NCBI RefSeq assembly: GCF_009746715.1
Contig: NZ_VRKW01000013.1
Coordinates: 1-64,000 of the forward strand
Length of the DNA stretch: 64,000 nucleotides
From: Ketobacter sp. MCCC 1A13808
Lineage (GTDB): Bacteria > Pseudomonadota > Gammaproteobacteria > Pseudomonadales > Ketobacteraceae
Direction of reading: 5' to 3'
Under the pieces are notes generated by a model. It searched no databases, was not told the DNA's origin, and saw only the letters and a program-made list of their open reading frames with translations. This document shows positions 36,038-46,858 of the stretch, in pieces (position 1 is the stretch's first letter; each line of letters begins with the position of its first letter). Made by a program: the position numbers and the translations under genes.

Positions 36038-37483
36038 ATGACGGATTCCACAGGCAACAAGCGAAAACACAAACTGTTTCTCGGCAATAAGATCAGGCGC
36101 TTGAGGGAACAGCACCGACTCAGCCAAGCGGAACTGGCAAATCGAATCGGGTTGTCCCCCAGCTATTTGAATCAGATTGAAAATGACCAGAGACCACTTA
36201 CTGTTCAGGTTCTACTGAAATTAGGCCGACAGTTCGACATTGAGCTGACCCACTTTTCCGAAGAAGAGGACGACCGGCTGGTAGCCGAAATGAGAGACTG
36301 CCTGGAAGACCCGCTGTTTGAGAATGAAAAAATCCTGTTACCGGATCTGAAGCAGATCGTCACCCGCTCACCGGCGTTCGCGCGTCATTTTCTGAGCCTG
36401 TATCAGGCCTACCACCAGACCAAGCAGGACTATGTCGGTCTGGCGGAGGATGTTACCGTCGACGAAGCCGTACGCTCCATCGAAGGTCCGCAGTTCCCCT
36501 ATGAAGAGGCGCGGGATTTCTTCTATTACCAGAACAACTACTTTGACGAACTCGACCGTGCTGCGGAACAACTGTATCGGGAACAATCCATGACCCCGGG
36601 CGGGGGCGAGACGCAATTTATCCGCTACCTGAATGATCAGCACCACATCCGGGTCAGCCTGGACGCCGAAGAAGACCGGCTGCGGCGCTATGACGTTAAG
36701 CGAAAACAATTGGTGCTGTCCCGACAACTCTCAGTGCGGCAGCGAATCTTCCACCTGGCACATCAGATTTGCCTGCTGGACCAAAAACAACGTCTGGATG
36801 ACATCATTGCAAAGGCCCGCTTTACCAGCGCCGAATCCGATGCAGTTTGCCGCGTCGGTTTAGCAAATTATTTTGCCGGGGCGCTACTGATGCCCTATTC
36901 CCTTTTTCTGAAAACCGCGCAACAGGAACGTTACGACATCGAACGCCTGCAGATTGTGTTCAATGTGAGTTTTGAGCAAGTCTGCCATCGCCTGAGCTCC
37001 CTGCAACGCCCTGCGGAGAGCGGAATCCCGTTTTACTTTTTGCGAGTAGACGCAGCTGGCAATATTTCCAAACGGCAGAGCGCCAGCAGCTTTCACTTTG
37101 CCCGAGTGGGCGGCGCATGCCCCCTGTGGAACGTGCATGACGCGTTCGCCCAGCCCGGCAAAATTTTACGCCAGGTCGCGCAAATGCCTGACGGTAAAAC
37201 CTATTTTTGCATTGCCCGCACCGTGAGCCGGACGGAAGGGGGATTTTTGATGCCGCAGAAGAATTTCGCTGTTGCATTGGGGTGCGAGATCGCCCATGCG
37301 CCCCAACTTGTCTATTCTGTGGGAATAGACCTTAACGACAAGGAAGCCGCGGTTCCGATCGGGGTTAGTTGCCGGGTGTGCGAACGCACCAATTGCTCAC
37401 AGCGGGCATTTCCACCGATCGGCAAAAAGATTCAGATTGACGAGAATGAACGGGAATTTTTGCCATATCGGTTCGAGACCTGA
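36038..37483 (+). CDS. ScfR/RamB/PrpR-family transcription regulator
   Basis: 481 residues from ATG 36038. N-terminal XRE HTH (about 9-65: LGNKIRRLREQHRLSQAEL, IGLSPSYLNQIENDQRPLT), a central IrrE/ImmA-like domain in which the metallopeptidase HExxH is degenerate (RIFHLAHQICLLDQ) and a C-terminal short-chain-fatty-acyl-sensing domain with four conserved cysteines region (ISVSCRVCERTNCSQRAFPPIG-like; here GVSCRVCERTNCSQRAFP). Family members bind acyl-CoA and control propionate, acetate or methylcitrate genes. The divergent acyl-CoA dehydrogenase and its own promoter are the likely targets. Confidence 0.9.
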   Translation: MTDSTGNKRKHKLFLGNKIRRLREQHRLSQAELANRIGLSPSYLNQIENDQRPLTVQVLLKLGRQFDIELTHFSEEEDDRLVAEMRDCLEDPLFENEKILLPDLKQIVTRSPAFARHFLSLYQAYHQTKQDYVGLAEDVTVDEAVRSIEGPQFPYEEARDFFYYQNNYFDELDRAAEQLYREQSMTPGGGETQFIRYLNDQHHIRVSLDAEEDRLRRYDVKRKQLVLSRQLSVRQRIFHLAHQICLLDQKQRLDDIIAKARFTSAESDAVCRVGLANYFAGALLMPYSLFLKTAQQERYDIERLQIVFNVSFEQVCHRLSSLQRPAESGIPFYFLRVDAAGNISKRQSASSFHFARVGGACPLWNVHDAFAQPGKILRQVAQMPDGKTYFCIARTVSRTEGGFLMPQKNFAVALGCEIAHAPQLVYSVGIDLNDKEAAVPIGVSCRVCERTNCSQRAFPPIGKKIQIDENEREFLPYRFET

Positions 37484-37494
37484 ACCGCAGGCAT

Positions 37495-37524
37495 AAAAAA
37501 AGCGCTCACATAGAGCGCTTTTTT
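37495..37524. terminator. Bidirectional terminator between scfR-like gene and rplS
   Basis: AGCGCT (37501-37506) pairs with AGCGCT (37514-37519), flanked by a run of A on the left and T on the right, so it works for both converging transcripts. Confidence 0.85.
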
Positions 37525-37537
37525 ATCGCTGAATCGC

Positions 37538-37894
37538 TTAATTAAGCTTCTCGCGGATACGCGCAGACTTACCAGCACGCTCACGCAGATAGTACAGCTT
37601 GGCACGACGCACCGCACCACGACGCTTGACCACCAAACTATCAACCAACGGGCTGTGTGTTTGGAAAGTACGTTCAACACCAACGCCGTTGGAAATTTTA
37701 CGCACGGTGAAGGCCGAGTTCAAACCACGGTTGCGCTTCGCAATCACAACACCTTCATAGGCCTGCAGTCGAGTACGCTCACCTTCTGTTACCTTTACAC
37801 TGACAACAACCGTGTCACCAACGCTGAAGGGCGTCATGTCTTTTTTCAGTTGCTCGTTTTCAATCTCTTGAATGATTTTGTTCTTACCGCTCAT
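37538..37894 (-). CDS. rplS: Ribosomal protein bL19
   Basis: 118 residues, normal length. Typical sequence [32 protein letters not shown] and [22 protein letters not shown]. It sits at the 30S-50S interface. Last gene of the rpsP-rimM-trmD-rplS operon, closed by the shared terminator. Confidence 0.97.
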   Translation of the reverse strand: MSGKNKIIQEIENEQLKKDMTPFSVGDTVVVSVKVTEGERTRLQAYEGVVIAKRNRGLNSAFTVRKISNGVGVERTFQTHSPLVDSLVVKRRGAVRRAKLYYLRERAGKSARIREKLN

Positions 37895-37978
37895 CGGTAG
37901 TTCCTCACTTTTGGCGTCAGAGGTAACGTCTAAACGTTACATTCACGTCGTTAATAAAACCGTTTCCAGGTAGCGCCA

Positions 37979-38731
37979 TCAGGTCGACGGGGCCAACTCC
38001 TGTATGAATTCTTCCAGCATTTTCCGTTCATCTTTGCTGAGCTCTCGCCGCTCCAGCAAATCTGGCCGCCGCTGCCAGGTGCGCCCTAACGCCTGCTTCA
38101 GTCGCCACCGCTTAATCAGCGCGTGGTTACCACTGAGTAACACTTCAGGCACATCGCGCCCTGCAAAATGTTCAGGCCGGGTGTAATGCGGACAATCCAG
38201 CAGCCCCTGAAAAAAGGAATCCTCTGCGGCCGAGTCTTTGTGCCCGAGCACCCCGGGAATCAACCTAACCGTAGCATCGATCATGGCCATCACCGGAAGC
38301 TCACCGCCACTGACCACAAAATCCCCGAGGGACCATTCCTCATCGACCGCAATGTCAATCACACGCTCGTCGATGCCTTCATATCGGCCGCACACAAATA
38401 CAATGGCCTGCCGCTGGCTAAATTCTTGCGCTGCCGCCTGATCAAACGGCTTGCCCTGAGGCGAAACATAAACCACCCTGGGCGCATCGCTGCACTTTAA
38501 TCCGGCTTTGGCCGCATCAATCGCTTGCAATAGCGGGTTTGCCAGCATCAGCATACCCGGCCCGCCGCCATAGGGCCTGCTGTCAACAGTACGATGCACA
38601 TCTCCGGCAAACTCACGGGGGTTAACATATTGCATCTGTACAATCTGGTTTTTAATCGCTCGCCCTGTTACACCGTGCTCGGTAATTGCGCCGAACATCT
38701 CTGGAAACAGAGTGACTATACCGAATTTCAT
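37979..38731 (-). CDS. trmD: tRNA (guanine-37-N1)-methyltransferase TrmD
   Basis: 250 residues, SPOUT fold. Trefoil-knot motifs: [53 protein letters not shown]. It methylates G37 of tRNAs reading CNN codons for Leu, Pro and Arg and prevents +1 frameshifting. It is 25 bases downstream of rimM and 84 upstream of rplS in the standard operon. Confidence 0.97.
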   Translation of the reverse strand: MKFGIVTLFPEMFGAITEHGVTGRAIKNQIVQMQYVNPREFAGDVHRTVDSRPYGGGPGMLMLANPLLQAIDAAKAGLKCSDAPRVVYVSPQGKPFDQAAAQEFSQRQAIVFVCGRYEGIDERVIDIAVDEEWSLGDFVVSGGELPVMAMIDATVRLIPGVLGHKDSAAEDSFFQGLLDCPHYTRPEHFAGRDVPEVLLSGNHALIKRWRLKQALGRTWQRRPDLLERRELSKDERKMLEEFIQELAPST

Positions 38732-38756
38732 TTGCCTGACATCTTTTGACCCGGGA

Positions 38757-39275
38757 CTAAAAGTCTTTATCCCAATCTACGGTGAGCGAGCCTGTCTGTA
38801 AATCGACCTGCTTTACCACCTGTTCCCAGACATAAGGAACTAAACGCTGCTCGCTATCAATACTGTCTGCGCCAGGCTTAACCACCAGCACATCATTGGA
38901 GCCAGTTTCAAATAAATGATCCACGACACCCAAACACTCACCGGCTACCGTGATCACCTTCAACCCTTCCAGATCGGACCAGTAGAAGTCATCGGCTCCC
39001 AGCGCCGGCAATTGATCGCGCTTGATTGCTACTTCACATCCGGTGAAGCCGGGCACCTGTTCACGATCGTCACAACCACGCAACTTCGCTACCAGGCCCT
39101 TACCATGTCGCTGAACCTTTTCAACGTCAATCGCTTGCCAGCTACCCCCCCGCTGAATCCAGAGAGGGTTGTAAGTGCCTATGTTATCAATGGGATGGGT
39201 ATGGGAATGCAGCTTGATCCAGCCTTTGATCCCGTAGGGACCCAACAGCTTGCCGACAATTACCCATTCGCTCAT
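38757..39275 (-). CDS. rimM: 16S rRNA processing protein RimM
   Basis: 172 residues. The N-terminal domain opens [22 protein letters not shown] and the PRC-barrel domain contains [15 protein letters not shown] and NDVLVVKP, ending in [14 protein letters not shown]. It assists 30S head assembly and binds uS19. It is 26 bases downstream of rpsP. Confidence 0.96.
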   Translation of the reverse strand: MSEWVIVGKLLGPYGIKGWIKLHSHTHPIDNIGTYNPLWIQRGGSWQAIDVEKVQRHGKGLVAKLRGCDDREQVPGFTGCEVAIKRDQLPALGADDFYWSDLEGLKVITVAGECLGVVDHLFETGSNDVLVVKPGADSIDSEQRLVPYVWEQVVKQVDLQTGSLTVDWDKDF

Positions 39276-39301
39276 TGATTCACTACCAGCCTGAAAAACG
39301 A

Positions 39302-39559
39302 TTAAGCTGCGGCAACTGCCTTTTTAGCTTCTTTCAACAAGGTCGCAACACGATCCGAAGTTTGTGCACCCAAACCAATCCAGTGCTCAATACGACCCAT
39401 TTCCAGACGTACACGCTCTTCCTGTCCGCGAGCTAGAGGGTTGAAAAAACCAACGCGCTCAATGTAACGACCGTCACGGGCGTTACGGCTATCGGTTACA
39501 ACCAGGTGGTAGAAAGGACGCTTTTTGGATCCACCACGGGTCATTCGAATAGTTACCAT
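39302..39559 (-). CDS. rpsP: Ribosomal protein bS16
   Basis: 85 residues from ATG 39559, preceded by AAGG; a longer frame extends upstream but has no conservation. Sequence is canonical ([20 protein letters not shown], then [16 protein letters not shown]). First gene of the ribosomal operon. The 244-base gap to ffh holds a possible -10 (TACAAT on the minus strand, 39752-39757), implying a leader of about 185 nt; the -35 is weak. Confidence 0.96.
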   Translation of the reverse strand: MVTIRMTRGGSKKRPFYHLVVTDSRNARDGRYIERVGFFNPLARGQEERVRLEMGRIEHWIGLGAQTSDRVATLLKEAKKAVAAA

Positions 39560-39803
39560 AATTACCTTTTCCTTTTCACAATCAATCTGTTCAGCGATTT
39601 TTAACGTAAAAGCGGGCCACTGAGACACCACAAAAGTGCCCAGCAACCCACTGAATTCTTTAGCTTTTGTGGTCGCCGAAGGCGCTCCGGACAACCGACT
39701 TTTTAAGCTTGAGACCGCACCGGATAAGGTGATGGACTCGAGAGGCGCAGGATTGTACGGGAAATTGCCTCTAAAAGGAAGTTTTTTGCGCCCTCCGCCC
39801 TGA

Positions 39804-41189
39804 CTACATCGGAGGCATACCACCGCCGGGGAATCCACCTCCACCCATCATGCCCTTCATTCCGCGCATCATATTCTTCATGCCGCTTTTGGACGACATC
39901 TTTTTCATCATCTTCTGCATTTGCTTATGTTGTTTAAGTACGCGGTTTATATCAGGAATCTGAGTACCGGAACCGGCCGCGATGCGTTTCTTACGTGAGC
40001 CATTGATAACATCAGGGCTGCGACGTTCTTTGGTGGTCATGGAGTAGATGATCGCTTCCATTTTCTTCAGCTCTTTATCCGCCACTCCACCTTGCTGAGC
40101 CATTTGCGCCATACCGCCCATTCCCGGCAGCTTATCGAGCATCCCGGCCATACCGCCCAGCTTCTTCATTTGCTGGAATTGTTCAAGCAAATCTTCCAGA
40201 TCGAAGCCCTTGCCTTTTTTCAGTTTCTTGGCGAGTTTGTCGGCTTTGTCCTTGTCCAGTTTGCGCTCGGCGTCTTCTACCAGACTGAGCACGTCACCCA
40301 TTCCCAGGATACGGGACGCGATCCGGTCAGGGTGGAACGGTTCCAGAGCATCGCTCTTTTCGCCCATACCAATAAACTTGATCGGCTTACCGGTAATATG
40401 GCGAACGGATAAAGCAGCACCACCACGAGCATCACCATCGGCCTTGGTCAGCACTACGCCGGTCAGTGGCAGTGCATCATGGAAGGCTTTGGCGGTATTG
40501 GCCGCATCCTGTCCGGTCATGGCATCCACCACAAATAGCGTTTCCACCGGGCCGATCGCACTGTGCAGGGCTTTGATTTCCTGCATCATGGCTTCGTCTA
40601 TGGCCAAGCGGCCAGCGGTATCCACTATCACCACATCCGCAAACACCTTTTTTGCCTCTGCGATTGCGGCTTTCGCTATATCTATCGGGTTTTGATCACT
40701 GCTGCTCGGGAAAAATCGAGCGCCGACTTCACCAGAAAGCGTCTCCAGCTGCTTGATCGCCGCCGGACGATAGATGTCCGCACTGACCACCATCACATTC
40801 TTTTTTTCACGCTCTTTCAGGAATTTCGCCAACTTTCCCACAGTGGTGGTTTTACCCGCCCCCTGCAAACCGGCCATCAATATCACCGCAGGCGGCTGCA
40901 CATTCAATTTAAGGGCGTCGTTGGCGTCCCCCATCATGTGCACCAATTCCTGGTTCACAATTTTGATAAAGACCTGCCCCGGGCTGAGGCTTTTCATCAC
41001 TTCCTGACCGACAGCCCTGACTTTTACCTTTTCGATAAAATCTTTCACGACCGGGAGCGCCACATCGGCCTCAAGTAATGCCATACGCACTTCGCGCAGG
41101 GTGTCTTTAATATTATCTTCAGTCAAACGCGCTTTGCCGGTGACGCTACGCAGACTGGTACTAAGTCGTTCCGTCAGGGTATCAAACAT
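39804..41189 (-). CDS. ffh: Signal recognition particle protein Ffh
   Basis: 461 residues from ATG 41189; the frame is open further upstream but without homology. N and G domains: P-loop [43 protein letters not shown]. The M domain is methionine- and glycine-rich at the end ([20 protein letters not shown] and a GGG-P tail) and binds 4.5S RNA and signal sequences. It targets nascent membrane proteins to FtsY. Confidence 0.97.
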   Translation of the reverse strand: MFDTLTERLSTSLRSVTGKARLTEDNIKDTLREVRMALLEADVALPVVKDFIEKVKVRAVGQEVMKSLSPGQVFIKIVNQELVHMMGDANDALKLNVQPPAVILMAGLQGAGKTTTVGKLAKFLKEREKKNVMVVSADIYRPAAIKQLETLSGEVGARFFPSSSDQNPIDIAKAAIAEAKKVFADVVIVDTAGRLAIDEAMMQEIKALHSAIGPVETLFVVDAMTGQDAANTAKAFHDALPLTGVVLTKADGDARGGAALSVRHITGKPIKFIGMGEKSDALEPFHPDRIASRILGMGDVLSLVEDAERKLDKDKADKLAKKLKKGKGFDLEDLLEQFQQMKKLGGMAGMLDKLPGMGGMAQMAQQGGVADKELKKMEAIIYSMTTKERRSPDVINGSRKKRIAAGSGTQIPDINRVLKQHKQMQKMMKKMSSKSGMKNMMRGMKGMMGGGGFPGGGMPPM

Positions 41190-41312
41190 AATGAAGTCTT
41201 TTGTGGAATAAGAAACTGAGACCGGCAAGTATAACGCAGCCAGTTTCATTATTGACAGCCTTGTGAGAAACTTAACCCAGATCCAAACCCGATTAAGGAG
41301 CACCACAGCGCC

Positions 41313-42119
41313 GTGACTTTGGCGATCCCGGCAGGCATTTTTGCCTGCATTTGCTACGCTATTTCCACATTTTTGATCATTAAGAGCCTTAAAACCAATA
41401 TACCGGTTCACGCCCGGTTGCTGCTTGGGATCGCCTTAATAGGTCTTGGAATGCATGGCTGCTACCTCTATTACACCCTGTTTCCAGGGCAAGGTGTCCA
41501 GCTTGGCGTCACCGCCATGACCGCACTTTTCGGTTTTGTTCTGGCTGCCAGCGGCACTCTGGTCGCGCTGTACCGACACATCGATTCCCTGCTGGCCCCG
41601 GCCTACCCGGTGGCGGCTTTAGGTTTACTGGTTTCCCTGGTATTTAATAATGAAGTCATCCCGATTACCCATCTGAGCAGCGGTGTGATTGCCCACGTGC
41701 TGTTATCCATCGCGGCCTATTGCATGATTGCGCTTGCGCTGTGCCAGGCTGTTCTACTTTGGATTCAGAATTATCAGCTCAAACACCGGCACCTGCATGA
41801 CGTGTTGCATCTGTTACCACCACTGCAAACGATGGAAAGCATGCTTTTTGACCTGATTTCGTTTGGTATGGTGCTGCTGACCACCGCGATAGCCACCGGA
41901 TTTATATTCGTGGATGACTTCTTCGCGCAACACTTATTACATAAAACCGTATTTGCACTGAGTGCCTGGATTGTATTGTGGCTACTTTTGTTCGGACGCA
42001 GCCTGTGGGGCTGGCGCGGAATGGTGGCGGTAAAATGGACTCTGACCGGCTTTGTACTGCTGACACTGGGCTATTTCGGCTCTAAAGTGGTATTGGAAGT
42101 CATATTGCACAAAGTTTAA
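41313..42119 (+). CDS. YpjD/CcsA-like cytochrome c assembly-family membrane protein
   Basis: 268 residues from GTG 41313 (TAAGGAG about twelve bases upstream). Eight hydrophobic helices are visible. It has the CcsA/ResC features of the small YpjD group: conserved His near the second helix (LGMHGCYLYYTLF), SSGVIAHVLLSIAAYCMIALA, and LHKTVFALSAWIVLWLLLFGR. Usually encoded divergently from ffh in gammaproteobacteria. It may handle haem, but no cytochrome maturation genes are nearby and its role is undefined. Confidence 0.85.
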   Translation: MTLAIPAGIFACICYAISTFLIIKSLKTNIPVHARLLLGIALIGLGMHGCYLYYTLFPGQGVQLGVTAMTALFGFVLAASGTLVALYRHIDSLLAPAYPVAALGLLVSLVFNNEVIPITHLSSGVIAHVLLSIAAYCMIALALCQAVLLWIQNYQLKHRHLHDVLHLLPPLQTMESMLFDLISFGMVLLTTAIATGFIFVDDFFAQHLLHKTVFALSAWIVLWLLLFGRSLWGWRGMVAVKWTLTGFVLLTLGYFGSKVVLEVILHKV

Positions 42120-42143
42120 CAAGCTGAATAGGCTATAGGCCCC

Positions 42144-43442
42144 TTGAACGAAATACCCGTCTACATTTTATTTATTGTACTGGCCGTATTGATACTGATG
42201 TCGGCCTTTTTCTCCAGTTCAGAAACCGGCATGATGTCGCTGAACCGATACCGCTTGCGGCATATGGTAAAAAGCAAAAATCGTGGTGCTATGCGGGTGG
42301 ATGAACTGCTGAACCGCCCGGACCGCCTCATCGGTGTAATCCTGATCGGCAATAACTTCGTCAATATCCTGGCCTCGTCCATTGCCACTATTATCGCAAT
42401 CCGGCTCTGGGGTGATGGTGGCATCGCCATTGCCACCGGCTTACTCACGCTGGTGATTTTGGTGTTCGCAGAAGTCACACCGAAAACCCTGGCGGCATTG
42501 AAACCGGAACGCATTGCATTCCCTGCCAGCCTGATCCTGAAACCGCTCCTGGTTCTGCTTTATCCTTTTGTCTGGCTGGTGAACGCCATCAGTAACGGCC
42601 TTTTACGTGTGGTGGGGATCAACACCGGGTCTGTCGGTACCGATCTTCTCAGCCGCGAAGAACTGCGAACCATCGTAACGGAATCCGGCGCCATTCTGCC
42701 TACCCGCCATAAAGGCATGATGCTGAGCATTCTGGATCTGGAAGAGGTCACGGTGGACGACATCATGATTCCTAAACACGAAGTTATCGGCATCGATCTG
42801 GAAGAAAGTACGGACGATATCGTTAAATCCCTGCAATCCACACAACACACCCGGCTGCCGGTTTATAAGTCAGACTTGAACGCTCCGGTGGGTGTCTTAC
42901 ACCTGCGCAAGATCAGTCGCCTGTTAATGGACGACGACGTCAATAAAGCCAAAATCATGCAACAAGCGGTTGAGCCGTATTTTGTGCCGGAAGGCACTCC
43001 GTTGCACATGCAACTGGTGAACTTCCAAAAGGTGAGACGGCGCATGGGGTTTGTGGTGGACGAATACGGCGATGTCCAGGGTATCGTTACTCTGGAAGAT
43101 ATTCTGGAAGAAATCGTGGGCGAATTCACCACAGATTACGCTTCCAGCAGCCAGGACATTCACCCCCAGGAAGACGGCTCATACATTATTGACGGCCGGG
43201 CGACCATTCGCGACATTAACAAAGCGCTGAAATGGCACTTACCCACCAAAGGGCCAAAAACTTTGAACGGCCTGATAACAGAGCACCTGGAAACCATTCC
43301 CGAGCATAACCTGTGTTTTACCATCGGCAACTATCGATTTGAGACCGTTCAGATCAAAGACAACCTGGTCAAAACCACCCGGGTTTTCAATATGAAATCC
43401 AACAAGGCGAAAAAAAGAATCTTACCCATACCGGCTTCTTAA
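42144..43442 (+). CDS. HlyC/CorC-family protein (DUF21 + CBS + CorC_HlyC), YfjD-like
   Basis: 432 residues from TTG 42144, the only start that keeps the first membrane helix (YILFIVLAVLILMSAFFSSSETGMMSLNRYR). DUF21 membrane domain to about 190, CBS pair at about 205-335 (DDIMIPKHEVIGIDLEESTDD; VEPYFVPEGTPLHMQLVNFQ), then the transporter-associated CorC_HlyC domain (about 350-425). Homologues take part in magnesium/cobalt efflux or resistance. It is 24 bases behind the ypjD-like gene, the same order as Pseudomonas and E. coli ffh-ypjD-yfjD. Confidence 0.92.
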   Translation: MNEIPVYILFIVLAVLILMSAFFSSSETGMMSLNRYRLRHMVKSKNRGAMRVDELLNRPDRLIGVILIGNNFVNILASSIATIIAIRLWGDGGIAIATGLLTLVILVFAEVTPKTLAALKPERIAFPASLILKPLLVLLYPFVWLVNAISNGLLRVVGINTGSVGTDLLSREELRTIVTESGAILPTRHKGMMLSILDLEEVTVDDIMIPKHEVIGIDLEESTDDIVKSLQSTQHTRLPVYKSDLNAPVGVLHLRKISRLLMDDDVNKAKIMQQAVEPYFVPEGTPLHMQLVNFQKVRRRMGFVVDEYGDVQGIVTLEDILEEIVGEFTTDYASSSQDIHPQEDGSYIIDGRATIRDINKALKWHLPTKGPKTLNGLITEHLETIPEHNLCFTIGNYRFETVQIKDNLVKTTRVFNMKSNKAKKRILPIPAS

Positions 43443-43470
43443 GCGCGCGCTTTATGGCTCAGTCAGATGG

Positions 43471-44652
43471 TCACATTGACACGCTCACAGCGCCTGCTGC
43501 AGACTTGGCTTTTTCGATGGCCTGCTCTACATCGTCTGCCAGTGCCAGCGTTACGCCCAGACGCCGACTGCCGTTTATTTCCGGCTTTCCGAATAACCGC
43601 AATTGGGTATCGGGCTCTTTCAGTGCCTGGTTCAGGTTACCGTACTGCATGGAATTCGACTCGCCGCTGACCAGAATCACGGCCGATGCAGCAGCTCCAA
43701 ACTGCCGGATAGAAGGAATCGGTAATCCCAGGATGGCACGAGCGTGCAGCGCAAATTCGGAAAGGTCTTGCGAGATCAGCGTTACCAATCCGGTGTCGTG
43801 TGGTCGCGGAGAGACTTCACTAAAAATTACCTTATCCCCTTTCACAAATAACTCGACTCCAAAAATGCCACGGCCACCCAAGGCTTCCGTTACCTGCGCT
43901 GCGGCTTTCCGCGCTGCTTGCAACGCTGTATCCGACATCGGCTGCGGTTGCCAGGATTCTCTATAATCACCCAGTTCCTGCCGATGGCCGATGGGTTCAC
44001 AAAAAGTTGTGCCCGACTCATGTCGCACCGTTAGCAGTGTTATTTCAAACTCAAAATCGACAAACCCCTCCACGATGATTTTTCCGGCTCCGCTCCGACC
44101 GCCCTCCTGCGCATATTGCCAGGCTTTTTCGATATCCTGTTCCGACTTGACCGTGCTTTGCCCTTTTCCAGATGAACTCATAATCGGTTTGATCACACAA
44201 GGCAGGCCTACGGCTTCAATGGCCAACAGGTATTCTTCTTTGGTTTCTGCAAACTGGTAAGGCGACGTGGGCAAACCCAGCTCTTCTGCTGCCAACCGGC
44301 GAATGCCCTCACGGTTCATGGTCAGCTGCGCGGCCCTTGCGGTAGGCACAACCACATAGCCTTCCTGCTCAAGCTGCACCAGCGTGTCAGTGGCGATGGC
44401 TTCGATCTCCGGGACAATATAGTGCGGTTTTTCCTGTTCAATCACGGACCGCAACGCCGCGCCATCCAGCATCGATACAACATGGCTGCGGTGTGCCACC
44501 TGCATGGCCGGGGCGTTCGGGTAGCGGTCGAGCGCTATCACTTCACAACCTAAACGTTGCAATTCGATCGCAACCTCTTTGCCTAACTCACCTGAGCCGC
44601 ATAACAGCACACGGGTGGCTGTTTCAGAAAGCGGGGTTCCGATAGTCGTCAT
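43471..44652 (-). CDS. purT: Formate-dependent GAR transformylase PurT
   Basis: 393 residues. ATP-grasp fold: [22 protein letters not shown] pre-ATP domain, [18 protein letters not shown] nucleotide loop, [34 protein letters not shown] catalytic segment. It converts GAR with formate and ATP to formyl-GAR in purine synthesis. Converges with the CorC-like gene. Confidence 0.96.
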   Translation of the reverse strand: MTTIGTPLSETATRVLLCGSGELGKEVAIELQRLGCEVIALDRYPNAPAMQVAHRSHVVSMLDGAALRSVIEQEKPHYIVPEIEAIATDTLVQLEQEGYVVVPTARAAQLTMNREGIRRLAAEELGLPTSPYQFAETKEEYLLAIEAVGLPCVIKPIMSSSGKGQSTVKSEQDIEKAWQYAQEGGRSGAGKIIVEGFVDFEFEITLLTVRHESGTTFCEPIGHRQELGDYRESWQPQPMSDTALQAARKAAAQVTEALGGRGIFGVELFVKGDKVIFSEVSPRPHDTGLVTLISQDLSEFALHARAILGLPIPSIRQFGAAASAVILVSGESNSMQYGNLNQALKEPDTQLRLFGKPEINGSRRLGVTLALADDVEQAIEKAKSAAGAVSVSM

Positions 44653-44679
44653 CTGGTATTCCTGTGTAGGTTAAAACGA

Positions 44680-44871
44680 TTAGTAATCACTCTTGAGCAT
44701 GCGTTCTTCCACTTTACGCAAAATATCCCGTTTGCCTTCATTATCTACATAGCCCCAACGGGTTATTTCCTGCCCCGAGCGAAAACAACCAATACAAACA
44801 TCGTCATCATCCAGCGCACAAACACCGACACAGGGCGACATCACCACGTCTTTCTTTGCCTTGTTCTTCAT
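44680..44871 (-). CDS. DUF1289 small cysteine protein
   Basis: 63 residues with [21 protein letters not shown], a Cx3Cx6Cx2C arrangement typical of DUF1289 and suggestive of zinc or Fe-S binding, followed by a conserved W ([17 protein letters not shown]). Function unknown. Its start ATG overlaps the stop of the upstream gamma-carbonic-anhydrase-like gene by four bases, so they are coupled. Confidence 0.9.
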   Translation of the reverse strand: MKNKAKKDVVMSPCVGVCALDDDDVCIGCFRSGQEITRWGYVDNEGKRDILRKVEERMLKSDY

Positions 44872-45398
44872 CCCCGCGTATCTACCTCTAACTGCTGTTG
44901 GTAACGCTTGTAATTTTCCACGTAGTGCAGCGCGCTCATTTTAATCATCATCACATGCTGATCGGTTAGCTCTTTAACGACTTTGCCCGGCGAGCCCATG
45001 ACCATCGAATTATCCGGAATCACCTTGCCCTCGGGAATCAGAGAGTTAGCCCCGATGATGCAGTTTTTACCAATTTTGGCGCGATTCAGAATGACGGAGT
45101 TGATCCCGATGAGGCTGTTATCACCGATCTCGCAACCATGCAGCATCACCTTATGGCCAACGGTAACGTGTTTGCCGATATTCATCGGAATACCGGCGTC
45201 GGTGTGCAATACGGAGCCATCCTGGATGTTGCTCCCTTCCCCGATCAAGATCGGATCATTATCACCGCGCACGACGCAGTTGAACCAGATGCTGACGTCA
45301 TTTTCCAGAATCACCGATCCGATCACGGTTGCATTATCCGCGATATAATAATTTTCACCACGCAATTCAACGCGGCGGTCGCCCAAGCGATAAATCAT
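44868..45398 (-). CDS. Gamma-carbonic-anhydrase-like hexapeptide protein (YrdA type)
   Basis: 176 residues from ATG 45398, preceded by GAGGAG; a start nine codons upstream overlaps the NUDIX gene. Left-handed beta-helix hexapeptide repeats run through the middle ([58 protein letters not shown]). Three metal-site histidines are recognisable (H in [15 protein letters not shown]). YrdA-type proteins bind zinc but most show no proven carbonic anhydrase activity. Confidence 0.92.
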   Translation of the reverse strand: MIYRLGDRRVELRGENYYIADNATVIGSVILENDVSIWFNCVVRGDNDPILIGEGSNIQDGSVLHTDAGIPMNIGKHVTVGHKVMLHGCEIGDNSLIGINSVILNRAKIGKNCIIGANSLIPEGKVIPDNSMVMGSPGKVVKELTDQHVMMIKMSALHYVENYKRYQQQLEVDTRG

Positions 45399-45414
45399 AA
45401 ACTCTCTCCTCACA

Positions 45415-46026
45415 TTACTTGGCATCCGTTTCCGACAACGGTTCCGCCATCACGAGTTCAAAACCGGTATCAAAGATCCGGTTAAAGCAATCAGTAATAA
45501 AGTAGGCGGTAAGGCCCCAGATAATATAGTTTTCGTAGTGATAACAGGGCACCTTATACCGCACCCCAAGATATTCCCGAATCGTAAAATCCGGTGGCGA
45601 CGCTTCCAGGAAATAACTGATCGGTACTGAAAACAGACTTTCGATTTCGTACTCGCTGGGCACCAACTCCAGATCGTGGGGGATGATACCTATAAAGGGA
45701 GTCACTTTCAGTCCCGCTTTTGAAATCGACAGGGGCATGGGCCCTATGACCTCGACCTTTTCCGGCGGCAGCAGGATTTCTTCAAAACTTTCCCGAAGCG
45801 CCGTATCCAAAATGGTGCCGTCTTCCGGATCCCGCTTACCCCCGGGAAACGCGACTTCCCCGGCATGGCTGCTCAGATGCTGTGCTCTTTTCGTCAGTAT
45901 CAGGCGAGGATCGGTCTGATGGTCAGTAATGGCCATCAACACGCCGGCTTCCGAGGCATCCAGTGACGCCTGATCAGGCTCATGTAAGGGAACGTTTCGA
46001 CGGATTGCAGACAGCCAGTCAGACAC
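45415..46026 (-). CDS. NUDIX hydrolase, CoA pyrophosphatase (NudL/YeaB-like)
   Basis: 203 residues. The Nudix box is intact ([32 protein letters not shown]), preceded by the CoA-pyrophosphatase signature [20 protein letters not shown]. The C-terminus has [26 protein letters not shown], characteristic of this subfamily. It would cleave CoA or acyl-CoA to phosphopantetheine and 3',5'-ADP. The following gene begins only 16 bases after its stop codon on the same strand, so the three genes form an operon. Confidence 0.92.
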   Translation of the reverse strand: MSDWLSAIRRNVPLHEPDQASLDASEAGVLMAITDHQTDPRLILTKRAQHLSSHAGEVAFPGGKRDPEDGTILDTALRESFEEILLPPEKVEVIGPMPLSISKAGLKVTPFIGIIPHDLELVPSEYEIESLFSVPISYFLEASPPDFTIREYLGVRYKVPCYHYENYIIWGLTAYFITDCFNRIFDTGFELVMAEPLSETDAK

Positions 46027-46426
46027 AAATTACTCCATACCCGTGACCGGACTTACCACCAGTTAGGGCGTGCGGCCAAGGGGCCAATTGATTCAAATAG
46101 GGTTGACGCTAACAGACAGTACACTAAGCCAGCGAAAAACCGCAACCTTCAAGCAATGCAACAAATTTGATACGCAATGACACAATGGCAGCCAATTGTG
46201 GATAACTCGCTGATTTTATGGCCTTATCTTTTAAGGTTATAAGCATGACATATCTAATAACCGCGATGAGGACAGAAAACAACCAACACGTCAAGCCTAT
46301 ACAAGCAAGTTGTTGGCGCTAGTATAGAACGCGAGAAAAGCAATATTTAATTTTAACACTGTTCCATCATTGGGGGCGGGAAACCGATACACCGGTGTTA
46401 TTGGTTAGCCTATAGAGGAATTACCC
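46027..46426. other. 400-base intergenic region between divergent genes
   Basis: Non-coding by eye. It should hold the promoters of the NUDIX operon (minus) and of the DUF3135 gene (plus). A perfect ten-base palindrome ACACCGGTGT (46389-46398) sits just upstream of the plus-strand ribosome site (GAGGAA). A 34-codon frame near 46218 has no ribosome site or distinctive composition. Confidence 0.5.
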
Positions 46427-46783
46427 ATGAATCACGCATTACCGGATTTTGACCAATTAAAAGAAATGGCTGAAAACAACCCAGAGCAGTTGGAGCAACT
46501 GCGGATTCAGTTATGTGAGCAGGTGATTCAGGATGCACCTGAAAAGTATCGGCGTAAACTACGCGGTTTACAATTCCGTTTGGATATGGAGCGCCGTAAA
46601 GCGAAAAGCCCCATGGCCGCCTGTATTGCTATATCCGGGATGATGCATGATTCGTTTGATCGTTTGCGCCTGGCGCTGAACGATGCAACCGGTAAGGGAA
46701 GGCCATTCGATTTGCAAGGTACGTCGAGCGCGTTATCCTCACCAGCAGAACACGCGAAAGTACTGCCATTTCGCCGCGCCTAG
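46427..46783 (+). CDS. DUF3135 family protein
   Basis: 118 residues, helical and charged. It matches the DUF3135 pattern (PDFDQLKEMAENNPEQLEQLR, then KLRGLQFRLDMERRKAKSPM and ISGMMHDSF). No known function; small cytosolic proteins of this family occur across Marinobacter- and Pseudomonas-like bacteria. AGAGGAA precedes the ATG. Confidence 0.85.
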   Translation: MNHALPDFDQLKEMAENNPEQLEQLRIQLCEQVIQDAPEKYRRKLRGLQFRLDMERRKAKSPMAACIAISGMMHDSFDRLRLALNDATGKGRPFDLQGTSSALSSPAEHAKVLPFRRA

Positions 46784-46858
46784 CTTTTCCTTGGCTGGGC
46801 CTTACCAACTTTAAGCATTATACTGGCAACCTTGTTCTCAGTGGCCAATGCTTAATTT

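Noticed and set aside
39560-39844. Upstream extension of the rpsP frame
   Set aside because: Not conserved; a standard bS16 start with a ribosome site is at 39559.
41190-41411. Upstream extension of the ffh frame
   Set aside because: Overlaps the divergent ypjD-like gene and does not resemble Ffh, whose normal N-terminus begins at 41189.
46218-46322. 34-codon plus-strand frame in the gap before the DUF3135 gene
   Set aside because: No ribosome site and random-looking composition.
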